DNA of 64,000 nucleotides from Betaproteobacteria bacterium (GTDB lineage Bacteria > Pseudomonadota > Gammaproteobacteria > Burkholderiales > Rhodocyclaceae), in the NCBI GenBank assembly GCA_009781175.1, contig WQYQ01000001.1, forward strand, positions 124,001 to 188,000, in the 5' to 3' direction. This document shows positions 55,236 to 64,000 of the stretch, piece by piece. The notes beneath the pieces were generated by a model, which was not told the DNA's origin, made no database searches, and saw nothing but the letters and a program-made list of their open reading frames with translations. The position numbers and the translations under genes are program-made. Each line of letters begins with the position of its first letter. Positions within the stretch are counted from its first letter, which is position 1.

Positions 55236-55265
55236 TTGAAAAAACAGGAATTGCGGCCATATAAT
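55236..55265 (+). promoter_or_regulatory. Sigma-70 promoter of the 55299 gene
   Basis: TTGAAA (55236-55241), an 18-bp spacer and a consensus TATAAT (55260-55265) lie 33 bp before the ATG. A small palindrome GCACAAATAATTGTGC is found about 35 bp upstream of the -35 box, in the region shared with the divergent modA gene, and could be an operator. Confidence 0.7.
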
Positions 55266-55298
55266 TCGAATGCTGCATTGCAGCAAAGGAGAACCCCC

Positions 55299-55748
55299 AT
55301 GAATAAATCTACCCTTGCCAAGGCGCCGAAGACCCTGCCGTGGCTGGCTCACAAAGCCGGCATCGATGAGCATCGCGCCGAAATACTCTGGCATGCCGCA
55401 CTATCGCATGCCGCTCATGTACACGCGCCTGATACCCCTGAATATTGGCAGGCGGCGATGGACTGCCTGCTCGATCTGCTCGCGGCAGAATCGCAACGCG
55501 AGGACCTGGCCTCTTTCGGCTGGCGTCCCTGGGCACGCAACCTGGCCGACTTCTGGACCGAGCGCATGAGCATCCTTGACGAAATGACCCTCGCCTCGGT
55601 ACGTGTCTGGCGCATCGTCGGCCAGCACAGCCGGCCATCCCCGGCCCACATTAACTGCGGCGGCAACTCCCCACGCCGTCAGGATATTCATCGACGCCGC
55701 CTTGCCGCGCCCTGCCGCAGTGCCACGGAAGCGGTTCACGCACGCTGA
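55299..55748 (+). CDS. Conserved-looking hypothetical protein, divergent from modABC
   Basis: A 149-residue soluble protein with AAAGGAG well placed before ATG and a consensus promoter. It has a short basic start (MNKSTLAKAPKTLPWLAHKAG), a helical middle (HRAEILWHAALSHAAH, YWQAAMDCLLDLLAAESQRED) and the tryptophan-rich FGWRPWARNLADFW. The end is arginine-rich and low complexity. I recognise no named family. Cytosolic; function not assigned. Confidence 0.68.
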   Translation: MNKSTLAKAPKTLPWLAHKAGIDEHRAEILWHAALSHAAHVHAPDTPEYWQAAMDCLLDLLAAESQREDLASFGWRPWARNLADFWTERMSILDEMTLASVRVWRIVGQHSRPSPAHINCGGNSPRRQDIHRRRLAAPCRSATEAVHAR

Positions 55749-56078
55749 CCACGAGTCTCGCTGACCCCGGTATGCATGGCGGGGTCAGCGAGACAAGCGT
55801 TTATTGGTGCCGAAGGCGCCCCCGATTTGTGGCGAAGAAACCCCAAGCTTCTGCTTGGGGTGATTCACACGGCGCAATACGTCATCAGGAACCCGGAGCG
55901 ATCGTATCGCCATTGCTCCCAATCTTATAGTCCAAGGCAATCGCATGATGATATGACCGGCATGCGCTTGCCCCGCCGCTTGTGCTTGAGCCGCATAAGC
56001 AAGGCGGCTACATTTAACAGTTTCGCAGTTTGATTTGCCTGGGCGGCTTCCGCCCGGCTTGCGCTTTTTCAATAAGAC
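55749..56078. other. Gene-free region upstream of hda
   Basis: About 330 bp with no supported gene. Besides the hairpin at 55755-55794 there is a 9-bp stem ACCCCAAGC/GCTTGGGGT at 55840-55861; on the minus strand it is followed by TTTCTTCG, like the end of a small transcript. A GGGCGG/CCGCCC hairpin lies about 55 bp before hda. Confidence 0.5.
55755..55794 (+). terminator. Strong hairpin after the 55299 gene
   Basis: A perfect 15-bp stem GTCTCGCTGACCCCG/CGGGGTCAGCGAGAC closes a 10-base loop, 6 bp after the stop. The T run is weak, so it may be a terminator or an RNA-stabilising hairpin. Confidence 0.6.
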
Positions 56079-56780
56079 GTGCGACAACTGACCCTGAACC
56101 TGCGTCCTCAGGCGGCGCAGCATTTCGAGAATTTCATCGTCGGCGACAACGCGGAAGCCGTTGCTGCGGTGCGCTTGCTTGCCACATTTGGCCTGCCTGC
56201 GAGCGTGTATTTATGGGGCGAACCGGGCTGCGGACGCAGCCACCTGCTGCATAGCGCCTACGCGGAATCGCTCGCCGGCGGACGTCCGGCCGCATTCGCA
56301 TCCGCCATCGCAGATGGTGAAGACTTCCCGCTGCCGCAGCAGGGCTTGCTCTGCGTGGAATACGCGGAACAACTCGATGATGCGGGCCAGGCCGCGTTGT
56401 TTCGCGCTTTTATCCGGGCGCACGAGCAAAACACGGCATTGCTGATCAGCGGCTCGCATCCCCCAGCGCAACTCTCCCTGCGCGAAGATGTGCGCACCCG
56501 CCTCGGTCAGTCCCTTGTATTCCAGCTCAAACCGCTCGACGATCGGCAGAAGGAGGATGTGCTCACGCTTTACGGACTGGCGCGCGGCGTTTTTCTCGAA
56601 CCGGATCTGATCCAATATCTCTTGCGCCACGGACGGCGCGATCTACCCTGGCTGCTCGCCATGATCGACACGCTCGACGAGGACTCGCTCGCCCGTCACC
56701 GTGTTCCCACCCTGCCTCTGTTGCGGGAAGTCATGCAAGGCGCGGCGGACGAGCAAGTTTTAAGTCCGAACCGCGGATAG
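56079..56780 (+). CDS. hda: DnaA regulatory inactivator Hda
   Basis: A 233-residue AAA+ protein related to DnaA that, with the beta clamp, triggers hydrolysis of DnaA-bound ATP and prevents re-initiation. The N-terminal clamp-binding motif is RQLTLNL at residues 2-8. Walker A is LWGEPGCGRSHLL near 45; sensor and arginine-finger regions follow (ISGSHPPAQL, DVRTRLGQ). Starts at GTG with no clear ribosome site. It leads a run of plus-strand genes. Confidence 0.93.
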   Translation: MRQLTLNLRPQAAQHFENFIVGDNAEAVAAVRLLATFGLPASVYLWGEPGCGRSHLLHSAYAESLAGGRPAAFASAIADGEDFPLPQQGLLCVEYAEQLDDAGQAALFRAFIRAHEQNTALLISGSHPPAQLSLREDVRTRLGQSLVFQLKPLDDRQKEDVLTLYGLARGVFLEPDLIQYLLRHGRRDLPWLLAMIDTLDEDSLARHRVPTLPLLREVMQGAADEQVLSPNRG

Positions 56781-56834
56781 AACACATGGCAGAATCGCAC
56801 ATGTGCGATTCACGATACCCATTCAGGAAAAACC

Positions 56835-57506
56835 ATGAACCTCGCCTTATTCGATCTCGACAACACGCTCATTGCCGGCGATAGCGACTATGAATGGGGA
56901 CGCTTCATGGTTGCCCATAAACTTGTCGACGCCACCGAATATGAAGCGCGCAACACCTGGTTTTACGAACAGTACAAAGCCGGCAGCTTGAATATTTTCG
57001 ATTATCTGAACTTTGCCCTGAAACCCTTGGCCGGTCGCTCGCGCACGGAACTCGACCGTCTGCACGAACAATTCATGCGGGAACACATTCCCGGCATGTG
57101 GCTGCCCGCGGCGGAGGCGCTCGTCGATACGCACCGCAAAGCGGGCGATCTATGCGCGGTTGTCACCGCAACCAATGCATTCATCACCGCGCCCATCGTG
57201 CGCAAGCTCGACATACCGCATTTGCTCGCGAGCATCCCGGTTCTGGAGGATGGCCAGATCACCGGCGCGGTGCGCGGGACGCCAAGCTTCCAGGCAGGCA
57301 AAATCGAACGGGTCGAGCATTGGCTCGAATCGCTTGGCCTGGCGTGGGATTGTTTCGAGCACAGCTATTTCTACAGCGATTCCCACAATGATCTGCCCTT
57401 GCTCGAACGCGTTACCGATCCCGTCGCTGTCGATCCCGATCCAACCCTGCTCAGGGCTGCCCAGGCCGCGGGATGGCGCGTCATCAGCCTGCGCGGCCAG
57501 ATCTGA
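56835..57506 (+). CDS. HAD-family phosphatase (SerB-like, subfamily IB)
   Basis: A 223-residue hydrolase. The nucleophile motif ALFDLDNTLIAGDSD is at residues 4-18, motif II VVTATNAF near 112, and motif III with YSDSHNDLPLLE near 183. The helical cap between residues 20 and 100 places it in the phosphoserine-phosphatase-like group. Substrate unknown. It lies between hda and pcnB, an order conserved in betaproteobacteria. Confidence 0.92.
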   Translation: MNLALFDLDNTLIAGDSDYEWGRFMVAHKLVDATEYEARNTWFYEQYKAGSLNIFDYLNFALKPLAGRSRTELDRLHEQFMREHIPGMWLPAAEALVDTHRKAGDLCAVVTATNAFITAPIVRKLDIPHLLASIPVLEDGQITGAVRGTPSFQAGKIERVEHWLESLGLAWDCFEHSYFYSDSHNDLPLLERVTDPVAVDPDPTLLRAAQAAGWRVISLRGQI

Positions 57507-57551
57507 GCGGCAAGTTATAATTTGATTGCTCTTAAATAAAAACACTTCAGC

Positions 57552-58892
57552 ATGATCCGCAAATTCCTGCGCCGCGTATTTCGCCGCGATACATCCCACT
57601 CGGCCGAGCCGGCGCTCATTCCTGTGGCGCTGCATGGCATCAGCCGAGACCGGGTTTCGCCGGCCAGCCGCCGCATCTGCACTGTTTTGCAGGAAGCCGG
57701 CTTCCGCGCTTATGTCGTCGGCGGCGCCGTGCGCGATTTGATCGCCGGTATCGCCCCGAAAGATTTCGATGTCGCAACCGACGCAACCCCGGAACAAGTG
57801 CGCCAGTTGTTCCGGCGCTCGCGCATCATCGGCCGCCGTTTCCGCATCGTGCATGTGATGAGCGGCCCCGAAACCATCGAGGTTTCGACCTTCCGCGCAC
57901 ACCTCAGCGACGATGCCAGCACCGATGAACACGGCAGAATCCTTGCCGACAACGTTTGGGGCAGCATTGCCGAAGACGCCACGCGGCGCGACTTCACCGT
58001 CAACGCGCTGTACTACAACCCGACCGACGAAACCGTGATCGACTACCACCACGGCGTCGGCGATCTGAAGCAGAAAACCTTGCGCATCATCGGCGACTCG
58101 CAGGCGCGTTACCGCGAAGATCCGGTGCGCATGCTGCGCGCCATCCGCCTGGCGACCAAACTCGATCTGGTCATCGACCCTGTCGCACGCGCGCCGATCC
58201 GCGAACTTGCCGACCTGCTCGGCAATGTCCCGGCAGCGCGCCTGTTCGACGAAATGCTCAAACTGTTGACGAGCGGCCAGTCGGTCGGCTGCCTCAAACG
58301 CCTGCGCGAAGAAGGGCTGCATAAAGGGCTCCTGCCCTTGCTCGACGTCATCCTCGAACAGCCCCAGGGGGAACGTTTCGTCTGGCTGGCGCTCGAAAAC
58401 ACCGACGAGCGCGTGCGCGCGGGCAAGCCCGTTTCGCCGGGTTTTCTGTTCGCCACCTTGCTCTGGCACGAGGTGCTGAGCAACTGGGAAGCGCGTAAAG
58501 CGCGCGAGGAGCCGCTCCAGCCTGCGCTGTTCGAGGCGATGAACGAAGTCCTCGACCAGCAAGCAGAACAACTTGCAATCACGCGCAAGATTTCAGCGGA
58601 CATCAAAGAAATCTGGGCGCTGCAACCCCGTTTCGAACGCCGCTCGGGCAAAACGCCTTTCCGCCTGCTCGAACAAGCGCGTTTCCGGGCCGGGTATGAT
58701 TTCCTTCGGCTGCGTGCGCTCAGCGGCGAGATTGCGCTGGAAATACCGGAATGGTGGGACCGTTTCGCCGACGCCAACCCGGAAGAGCGCGGCGTTCTGC
58801 TGCAACCGGAGCGCGATCCGGGCGCGCGCAACAAACGTCGCCGGCGGCGCCGGAAAACGCCGGGCGAGGGATTGCCGGAAACCAATACTTGA
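57552..58892 (+). CDS. pcnB: Poly(A) polymerase I
   Basis: A 446-residue nucleotidyltransferase that adds A tails to RNA and so promotes decay. The family signature is VGGAVRDLIAGIAPKDFDVATDA with catalytic aspartates near residue 70; the RRDFTVNALYYN motif and RFREDPVRMLRA-like segment YREDPVRMLRAIRLATKL follow. The basic tail NKRRRRRRKTPGEG matches PcnB rather than CCA-adding enzymes. Confidence 0.95.
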   Translation: MIRKFLRRVFRRDTSHSAEPALIPVALHGISRDRVSPASRRICTVLQEAGFRAYVVGGAVRDLIAGIAPKDFDVATDATPEQVRQLFRRSRIIGRRFRIVHVMSGPETIEVSTFRAHLSDDASTDEHGRILADNVWGSIAEDATRRDFTVNALYYNPTDETVIDYHHGVGDLKQKTLRIIGDSQARYREDPVRMLRAIRLATKLDLVIDPVARAPIRELADLLGNVPAARLFDEMLKLLTSGQSVGCLKRLREEGLHKGLLPLLDVILEQPQGERFVWLALENTDERVRAGKPVSPGFLFATLLWHEVLSNWEARKAREEPLQPALFEAMNEVLDQQAEQLAITRKISADIKEIWALQPRFERRSGKTPFRLLEQARFRAGYDFLRLRALSGEIALEIPEWWDRFADANPEERGVLLQPERDPGARNKRRRRRRKTPGEGLPETNT

Positions 58893-58904
58893 GAGAGGGC
58901 CGCC

Positions 58905-59444
58905 ATGAATCAACATGTGACTGGTATCGACCCCGCCATGAATGGCGAGGATTGCGCTCACCCCATAACCACTGCGTGGATCGGTTTAGGCGCCAATATC
59001 GGCCAACCGTGGGAAGCCATTGAAACCGCATTGGCGGCACTCGATGCGCTACCCGAAACACGTTTGACCGCGCGTTCGTCGCTCTATCGCAGCGCTCCGA
59101 TCGACGCACCCGGGCAACCCGACTTCTACAACGCCGTGGCGCGCATTGAAACCGCATTGACGCCCTCCTCCTTACTACGCGAACTCGAATCGATCGAACA
59201 CGCACACGGACGCGAACGCAGCTTTCAAAACGCGCCGCGAACCTTGGATCTGGACCTCCTGCTTTACGGCGACGCAGCGATCGCACTGCCGGACCTGGTC
59301 GTCCCGCATCCGCGCATGCACTTGCGCGCCTTCGTCCTGGTCCCCTTGGCCGAAATCGAACCGCAGCTTGAGATTCCGGGCGTCGGAACGCTCGTCGAAC
59401 TGCTGCCGACGGTTGCCGATCAAGCCATCGAACGTCTGCCGTAA
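58905..59444 (+). CDS. folK: 2-amino-4-hydroxy-6-hydroxymethyldihydropteridine pyrophosphokinase
   Basis: A 179-residue folate-pathway enzyme. The conserved segments are AWIGLGANIGQPWE, SSLYRSAPID, QPDFYNAVARIET and the signature RTLDLDLLLYGD followed by VVPHPRMHLRAFVLVPLAEI. An N-terminal extension of about 22 residues precedes the core; an ATG at 58938 would shorten it. It lies 12 bp after pcnB. Confidence 0.95.
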   Translation: MNQHVTGIDPAMNGEDCAHPITTAWIGLGANIGQPWEAIETALAALDALPETRLTARSSLYRSAPIDAPGQPDFYNAVARIETALTPSSLLRELESIEHAHGRERSFQNAPRTLDLDLLLYGDAAIALPDLVVPHPRMHLRAFVLVPLAEIEPQLEIPGVGTLVELLPTVADQAIERLP

Positions 59445-59523
59445 AACTTGTGCGCATCGGCACACCCGATTAGCTCAGGTTTGTGTATTCTTTTTACATT
59501 GTTTTTTAGAGACAGCATTCCCA

Positions 59524-60159
59524 ATGCTTGAAAAGGCACGCTACATCGTTGTCGAAGGTCCCATCGGTGCCGGTAAAACCAGTTTTGCACACCGCCTTGC
59601 GCAGCGCCTCGATGCGGATTTGATGCTCGAACAACCGCAGCTGAATCCGTTCCTTGATCGTTTTTACGACAACATGGACCGCTGGGCGCTCGCCACGCAG
59701 ATCTCTTTTCTCTATCAGCGCCACGAACTTTTGCACCGCTTCGCATCGCATCCCGCGGATCGCCGCGTCGTTTCGGACTTCCTGATCGAAAAAGATCCGC
59801 TATTTGCAGGGCTCACGCTCTCCGAGGACGAAGAACGGCTGTATCAAAAGCTTTACGCAACCCTGGCGCCAACGTCCCCCGCACCCGATCTGGTGATTTA
59901 TCTCCAGGCGCAACCCGACGTACTAATGGACCGCGTCCGTAAACGCGGCAGCGGCACCGAACGCAGCATCACCGAAAGTTACCTTGCCAGCGTATCCGAG
60001 CGCTATGCGAGCTTTTTCCACCAGTACGACCGAGCGCCGCTCTTCATCGTCAACGCCGCCGTGCTGAATCCGATCGACCATGACGACGATTTCGAGCTTT
60101 TGTTCGAACGTCTGAAAGCCATGCGCAGCTACCGGGAGTTTTTCGGCTACGCCCAATAG
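59524..60159 (+). CDS. Deoxynucleoside kinase (dGK/dCK/dTK2-like)
   Basis: A 211-residue P-loop kinase. The P-loop is [14 protein letters not shown] at residues 9-22. The substrate region has [21 protein letters not shown] and [13 protein letters not shown] with the DR-E-like motif; the lid is [18 protein letters not shown]. It phosphorylates salvaged deoxynucleosides; which base is preferred cannot be read. It lies between folK and panB, a common betaproteobacterial order. Confidence 0.9.
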   Translation: MLEKARYIVVEGPIGAGKTSFAHRLAQRLDADLMLEQPQLNPFLDRFYDNMDRWALATQISFLYQRHELLHRFASHPADRRVVSDFLIEKDPLFAGLTLSEDEERLYQKLYATLAPTSPAPDLVIYLQAQPDVLMDRVRKRGSGTERSITESYLASVSERYASFFHQYDRAPLFIVNAAVLNPIDHDDDFELLFERLKAMRSYREFFGYAQ

Positions 60160-60220
60160 ACTGTCGTCTCCACAGTTTTGCACTAAGCAGCTCAACCTCT
60201 CTGATAGCTGGAGATTTTCC

Positions 60221-61036
60221 ATGACTTATCTCGCCAAAGAGCCGCCGGTCACGCTTCACACGCTCGCGAAAATGCGCGCGGAGGGCCGGAAAATTGCCTC
60301 ACTGACTTGTTATGACGCAAGCTTCGCCGCCGTGCTCGAACGCAACGATATCGACATCATTCTGATCGGAGACTCGCTCGGCAACGTTCTGCAAGGGCAA
60401 AACTCGACGCTGCCGGTTACCTTACAGCACATGGTGTATCACACCGAATGCGTCGCGCGCGGCTGTGAACGGCCGCTGATCATGAGCGACCTGCCGTTCG
60501 GCAGCTACCACGAAAGCCCGGCACAGGCGATGCGCAGCGCCGCGGCGCTGATGGCCGCCGGCGCGCACATGGTCAAGCTCGAAGGCGGCGCCTTCATGGC
60601 CGAAACGGTGCATTTCCTCGTCGAACGCGGCGTTCCCGTCTGCGCGCATATCGGCCTCACGCCACAATCGGTCAACACCCTGGGCGGCTACCGTGTGCAA
60701 GGCAAAACGGAAGACGGCGCGCGTCAACTGATAAAAGACGCGCTCGCGCTCGAACAGGCCGGCGCGGCGATGGTGGTGCTCGAAATGATTCCGGCGCAGC
60801 TTGCCGCAGACCTCGGCAAACGCCTCACGAACATGGCGACAATCGGCATCGGCGCAGGCAAGGACACCGACGGACAAGTGCTGGTGCTGCACGACATGCT
60901 CGGCGTATTCCCCGGCCGCAAAGCGCGCTTCGTGCGCAACTTCATGGAAGGCGCGCCGAATATCGACGCCGCGGTTGCGAATTACGTCGCCGCGGTCCGG
61001 GACGGCAGTTTCCCCGCGCCCGAACATTCGTACTGA
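60221..61036 (+). CDS. panB: 3-methyl-2-oxobutanoate hydroxymethyltransferase
   Basis: A 271-residue TIM-barrel enzyme making ketopantoate for coenzyme A. Recognised by [12 protein letters not shown], the magnesium-binding [31 protein letters not shown] and the catalytic-glutamate region [11 protein letters not shown], then [21 protein letters not shown]. Length is typical. A terminator follows at once. Confidence 0.96.
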   Translation: MTYLAKEPPVTLHTLAKMRAEGRKIASLTCYDASFAAVLERNDIDIILIGDSLGNVLQGQNSTLPVTLQHMVYHTECVARGCERPLIMSDLPFGSYHESPAQAMRSAAALMAAGAHMVKLEGGAFMAETVHFLVERGVPVCAHIGLTPQSVNTLGGYRVQGKTEDGARQLIKDALALEQAGAAMVVLEMIPAQLAADLGKRLTNMATIGIGAGKDTDGQVLVLHDMLGVFPGRKARFVRNFMEGAPNIDAAVANYVAAVRDGSFPAPEHSY

Positions 61037-61058
61037 GGCGAAATCTATTCATCACATG

Positions 61059-61086
61059 AAAGCCCGCGCCATGCGGGCTTTTGTTT
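61059..61086 (+). terminator. Rho-independent terminator after panB
   Basis: A perfect 9-bp stem AAAGCCCGC/GCGGGCTTT with a 5-base loop, followed by TTGTTT, 23 bp past the panB stop. Confidence 0.88.
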
Positions 61087-61185
61087 ACTTAGGTTTTCCG
61101 GCCGTTCAGCTTGGCCTAAAATCCATGCATTACTAAAACTGCGCTACGGGAAACGGCTTGCCGTTTTCCGGACGCACGCTCCTTC

Positions 61186-62190
61186 GTGATCCAATTCCAG
61201 AACATCCAGAAATCTTTTCGCGTCGCAGACCGCGATGTGCCGGCACTGCAAGGCATAGACCTCGAAATCGAAGCGGGAGAGGTCTTCGGCATCATCGGCC
61301 ATTCCGGCGCGGGCAAATCGACGCTCGTGCGCTTGATCAATCTGCTCGAACGTCCGAGCGCGGGGCAAGTCCTGATCGACAACATCGATGTCACGGCGCT
61401 AAGCGCGAGCGCCCTGCGCGCGATGCGCCAGAACATCGGTATGATCTTTCAACACTTCAACCTGCTGGCATCCAAAACGGTGACAGAGAACATCGCCTGG
61501 CCGCTCAAGATCGCAGGCTGGGAAGCCGCCGCGATCGCGCCGCGCGTGCGGGAAATGATCGCGCGCGTCGGCCTGCAAGAGCATGCGCATAAATACCCCG
61601 CGCAGCTCTCCGGCGGACAAAAGCAGCGCGTCGGCATTGCACGGGCGCTTGCCACCCGGCCCAAGATTCTGCTGTGCGACGAAGCGACCAGCGCGCTCGA
61701 TCCGCAAACGACCCGCTCAGTGCTCGATCTGCTCGCCGACATCAACCGCGAATTACGCCTGACCATCGTCTTGATTACGCATGAAATGGATGTCGTGCGC
61801 CGGATCTGCGACCGCGTGGCGGTTCTGGATGGCGGCCGAGTCGTCGAACTCGGCCCGGTTGCCGAGGTTTTTCTGCACCCGAAACATCCGACGACGCGCG
61901 GTTTCGTATTCGAAGCCGAACATGTCGACGAGACTGAACAATATGACGACTTCGCACATGTGCCGGGGCGCCTCGTCCGGCTCACCTTCACCGGCGACAC
62001 CACCTATGCGCCGCTGCTCGGCGAAGTCGCGCGCGATACCGGCATCGATTTCAGCATTCTGGCGGGCAGGATCGACCGGATCAAAGACACGCCCTATGGA
62101 CAACTGACGGTGGCCTTCAGCGCCGGCGATATCGACGCCGCGCTCGCGCAACTGAGTGCGCGCGGCCTGAGCGTGGAGGAGCTGCGCTGA
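61186..62190 (+). CDS. metN: Methionine ABC transporter ATP-binding protein MetN
   Basis: A 334-residue ATPase. Walker A is [17 protein letters not shown] near residue 38, the signature [16 protein letters not shown] near 142 and Walker [15 protein letters not shown] near 163. The C-terminal NIL domain (about 260-334, [19 protein letters not shown]) senses methionine and inhibits transport. It starts at GTG. The stop overlaps metI (TGATG), so the two are coupled. Confidence 0.95.
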   Translation: MIQFQNIQKSFRVADRDVPALQGIDLEIEAGEVFGIIGHSGAGKSTLVRLINLLERPSAGQVLIDNIDVTALSASALRAMRQNIGMIFQHFNLLASKTVTENIAWPLKIAGWEAAAIAPRVREMIARVGLQEHAHKYPAQLSGGQKQRVGIARALATRPKILLCDEATSALDPQTTRSVLDLLADINRELRLTIVLITHEMDVVRRICDRVAVLDGGRVVELGPVAEVFLHPKHPTTRGFVFEAEHVDETEQYDDFAHVPGRLVRLTFTGDTTYAPLLGEVARDTGIDFSILAGRIDRIKDTPYGQLTVAFSAGDIDAALAQLSARGLSVEELR

Positions 62191-62852
62191 TGGCGTTTTT
62201 CACGAATGTCGACTGGGCCGAGATCGGCCAAGCCTCCCTCGACACGCTTACGATGCTGGGCGGGTCCTTGATTTTCACCATCCTGCTCGGACTTCCGCTC
62301 GGCGTGTTGCTGTTTCTGACGGCACGCCGCCAACTGCTCGAACAGCCGATCCTGTACGCCGCGCTGTCCTTCGTCGTCAATGTGCTGCGTTCGGTGCCCT
62401 TCGTAATCCTGCTGATCGTGATGATCCCGCTCACCGTCCTCATCGCGGGCACATCGCTCGGCGTCGCCGGCGCGATTCCGCCGCTCGTCGTCGGTGCAAC
62501 CCCCTTCTTCGCCCGGCTCGTCGAGACAGCCCTACGCGAAGTCGACCGTGGCATCATCGAAGCCGCACAGGCGATGGGGGCCGATACGAAACAGATCGTC
62601 TTCGGCGCGCTCCTGCCCGAAGCCAGGCCGGGCATTCTCGCCGGGGTAACGGTCACCGCGATCACCCTGGTCTCCTATGCGGCGATGTCCGGCGTCATCG
62701 GCGGCGGCGGACTCGGCGATCTGGCCATCCGCTTCGGCTACCAGCGCTTCCAGACCGATGTCATGGTCGTAACCGTTCTGCTGCTGCTTGCACTCGTGCA
62801 GGTTTTGCAGATGATCGGCGATCGCCTGGTGATTCACTACTCACGTAAATAA
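62190..62852 (+). CDS. metI: Methionine ABC transporter permease MetI
   Basis: A 220-residue permease with five helices. Recognised by DTLTMLGGSLIFTILLGLPLGVLLF, NVLRSVPFVILLIVMIP and the EAA loop EVDRGIIEAAQAMGADTKQIVFGALLPEARPG. It sits between metN and metQ in the usual order. Confidence 0.96.
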   Translation: MAFFTNVDWAEIGQASLDTLTMLGGSLIFTILLGLPLGVLLFLTARRQLLEQPILYAALSFVVNVLRSVPFVILLIVMIPLTVLIAGTSLGVAGAIPPLVVGATPFFARLVETALREVDRGIIEAAQAMGADTKQIVFGALLPEARPGILAGVTVTAITLVSYAAMSGVIGGGGLGDLAIRFGYQRFQTDVMVVTVLLLLALVQVLQMIGDRLVIHYSRK

Positions 62853-62912
62853 GCTGTCAACCAAACCCGCTGCTGCCTTAGCTTTCCATCAATTCCATAT
62901 GGAGATGTCGTT

Positions 62913-63698
62913 ATGAAAAAATCCCTCGCCCGTTTCACGGCCTTGGCCGCGCTGATTGCGTTGCCATTTGCCGCATCCGCCGAAAAGCTCAGCGTCGCCG
63001 CCACGGCGGTTCCGCATGCGGAAATTCTCGAATTCGTAAGACCCGCCCTGGCCAAGCAGGGTGTCGAACTCGATGTGAAAATCTTTACCGATTATGTGCA
63101 GCCGAACGTCCAGGTCGCGGAAAAGCGGCTCGACGCCAACTTCTTCCAGCACCAGCCTTATCTCGACGAATTCAACAAGGGTAAAGGCACCAACCTCGTC
63201 AGCGTGGTCGGCGTACACATCGAACCCTTCGGCGCGTATTCGCACAAGATCAAAACGCTCGCCGATCTGAGGAGCGGCGCGGAAGTCGCGATTCCGAACG
63301 ATGCGACCAACGGCGGCCGAGCCTTGTTGCTGCTCGACAAAGCCGGTGTCATCAAGCTCAAAGATCCGAAGAACATTCTCGCCACCCCGCGCGACATCGT
63401 ATCGAATCCGAAAAACCTGAAGTTCCGCGAACTTGAAGCTGCCACCCTGCCGCGCGTGCTCGGCCAAGTCGACCTTGCACTGATCAATACGAACTATGCA
63501 CTCGAAGCCAAGCTGAACCCGGCCAAAGACGCGCTGATAATCGAAGGTGCGCAATCGCCGTATGTGAACATTCTCGTCGCGCGGCCGGACAACAAAGACA
63601 GCCCCGCGATGAAGAAACTTGCCGCCGCGCTGACCAGCCCGGAAACGAAGAAGTTCATTCAGGAAAAATATAAAGGCGCGGTTGTCCCGGCCTTCTGA
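62913..63698 (+). CDS. metQ: D-methionine-binding protein MetQ (non-lipoprotein form)
   Basis: A 261-residue periplasmic binding protein of the NLPA family. The signal ends FAASAEKL without a lipobox cysteine, so it appears to be a soluble periplasmic protein rather than the lipoprotein found in E. coli. The mature part has VAATAVPHAEILEFV, ANFFQHQPYLDEFN, IPNDATNGGRALLLLDKAG and ALINTNYALEAKLNP, all typical. GGAGA precedes the ATG. Confidence 0.95.
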   Translation: MKKSLARFTALAALIALPFAASAEKLSVAATAVPHAEILEFVRPALAKQGVELDVKIFTDYVQPNVQVAEKRLDANFFQHQPYLDEFNKGKGTNLVSVVGVHIEPFGAYSHKIKTLADLRSGAEVAIPNDATNGGRALLLLDKAGVIKLKDPKNILATPRDIVSNPKNLKFRELEAATLPRVLGQVDLALINTNYALEAKLNPAKDALIIEGAQSPYVNILVARPDNKDSPAMKKLAAALTSPETKKFIQEKYKGAVVPAF

Positions 63699-63719
63699 TT
63701 GTTTTGTGATTTACCCAAT

Positions 63720-63746
63720 AAAAAACCGGCTCGAAGCCGGTTTTTT
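63720..63746. terminator. Bidirectional terminator after metQ
   Basis: A 12-bp stem AAAAAACCGGCT/AGCCGGTTTTTT with a 3-base loop. T runs are found in both directions, serving metQ and the convergent membrane-protein gene. Confidence 0.93.
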
Positions 63747-63747
63747 A

Positions 63748-64000
63748 TTACTTGGCCGGGCCTTTGCGAATGAACCCCATTGGCGCACCGAGCGGAAGCA
63801 CCGTGCGGCCAAAATAGTTGTTAAGGAAAATCGCTCCAGCAGCGTAAAAACCGATAATCGAAATTAAAAATTCCGACCATGCAGCAAGCGGATTAAACGT
63901 TTCTGGTGCAACACCCAATAACGCCAATCCGAGCGAAAGAAGCAATATATTGATCAGCACCAAAATTGCCGCAAAAGCTTTATTCGCCTCGAACGCGGCA
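63748..64000 (-). CDS. Hypothetical membrane protein, N-terminus outside the window
   Basis: The frame is open to the right-hand window edge, leaving 83 residues. Two hydrophobic helices are visible, FAAILVLINILLLSLGLALLG and WSEFLISIIGFYAAGAIFL; between them lies a short polar loop, and the end is PLGAPMGFIRKGPAK. I recognise no family. It converges on metQ and shares its terminator. Confidence 0.7.
   Translation of the reverse strand, partial: AAFEANKAFAAILVLINILLLSLGLALLGVAPETFNPLAAWSEFLISIIGFYAAGAIFLNNYFGRTVLPLGAPMGFIRKGPAK

Noticed and set aside
55785-56123. Minus-strand frame and hairpin resembling the end of an IS200/IS605 TnpB element
   Set aside because: The hairpin layout is suggestive, but no TnpB catalytic or zinc-finger motif is visible and the frame overlaps the start of hda.

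Overview
The window looks like a chromosomal segment of a Gram-negative betaproteobacterium, most likely of the Rhodocyclales/Nitrosomonadales type. The evidence is the block pyrG-kdsA-Dabb-eno-ftsB, KdsA (an LPS Kdo enzyme), the pilZ-holB-tmk-mltG cluster, the hda-HAD-pcnB-folK-deoxynucleoside kinase-panB run, and a polar-type flagellar cluster with an FlrB/FlrC two-component pair. Base composition is moderately GC-rich. No rRNA, tRNA or CRISPR array was seen. I do not name a species.

Layout. 1-4.2 kb: the 3' end of a B12-dependent ribonucleotide reductase, an orphan sugar-type binding protein, a GST-like protein, a PP2C phosphatase and a cobalamin adenosyltransferase. 4.2-18.2 kb: a dense housekeeping block (ftsB, eno, kdsA, pyrG, tatD, pilZ, holB, tmk, mltG, ygfZ, NRDE, an L,D-transpeptidase-GNAT fusion, tadA, rhlE). 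18.2-22.7 kb: an accessory island with an XRE regulator facing two uncharacterised genes, a complete IS256-family element with 8-bp target duplications, the 3' remnant of a group II intron, and a ccdAB module whose ccdB has been cut off after about 12 codons. 22.8-30.4 kb: rdgC and a yejABEF-type peptide importer. 30.4-34.0 kb: slyD, a peroxiredoxin-like protein lacking the peroxidatic cysteine, a zinc alcohol dehydrogenase and a ROK regulator. 34.3-49.1 kb: fliE, flrC and flrB on the minus strand, then fliFGHIJ, fliKLMN and fliOP-(DUF2442)-QR on the plus strand. 49.1-55.7 kb: an rquA-like methyltransferase remnant, a small lipoprotein, ahpF/ahpC, modABC and a small hypothetical gene. 56-64 kb: hda, HAD phosphatase, pcnB, folK, deoxynucleoside kinase, panB, metNIQ and a membrane protein cut by the window edge.

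How the genes work together. The flagellar genes encode the MS ring, switch, export gate and ATPase. Good sigma-54 (-24/-12) promoter matches lie before fliE and fliK, which fits control by the neighbouring sigma-54 activator FlrC. NrdJ needs adenosylcobalamin, which the nearby adenosyltransferase makes. AhpC and AhpF form a peroxide-detoxifying pair. ModABC and MetNIQ import molybdate and methionine.

Most unusual points: the three-layer scar IS256 / group II intron / ccdB; the uncharacterised XRE-controlled pair beside it; the DUF2442 gene wedged between fliP and fliQ; the L,D-transpeptidase-GNAT fusion; the peroxiredoxin-like protein without its catalytic cysteine; and several structured intergenic repeats. 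No single previously undescribed system is proven here. The best candidate for unknown biology is the 19.5-20.5 kb gene pair.
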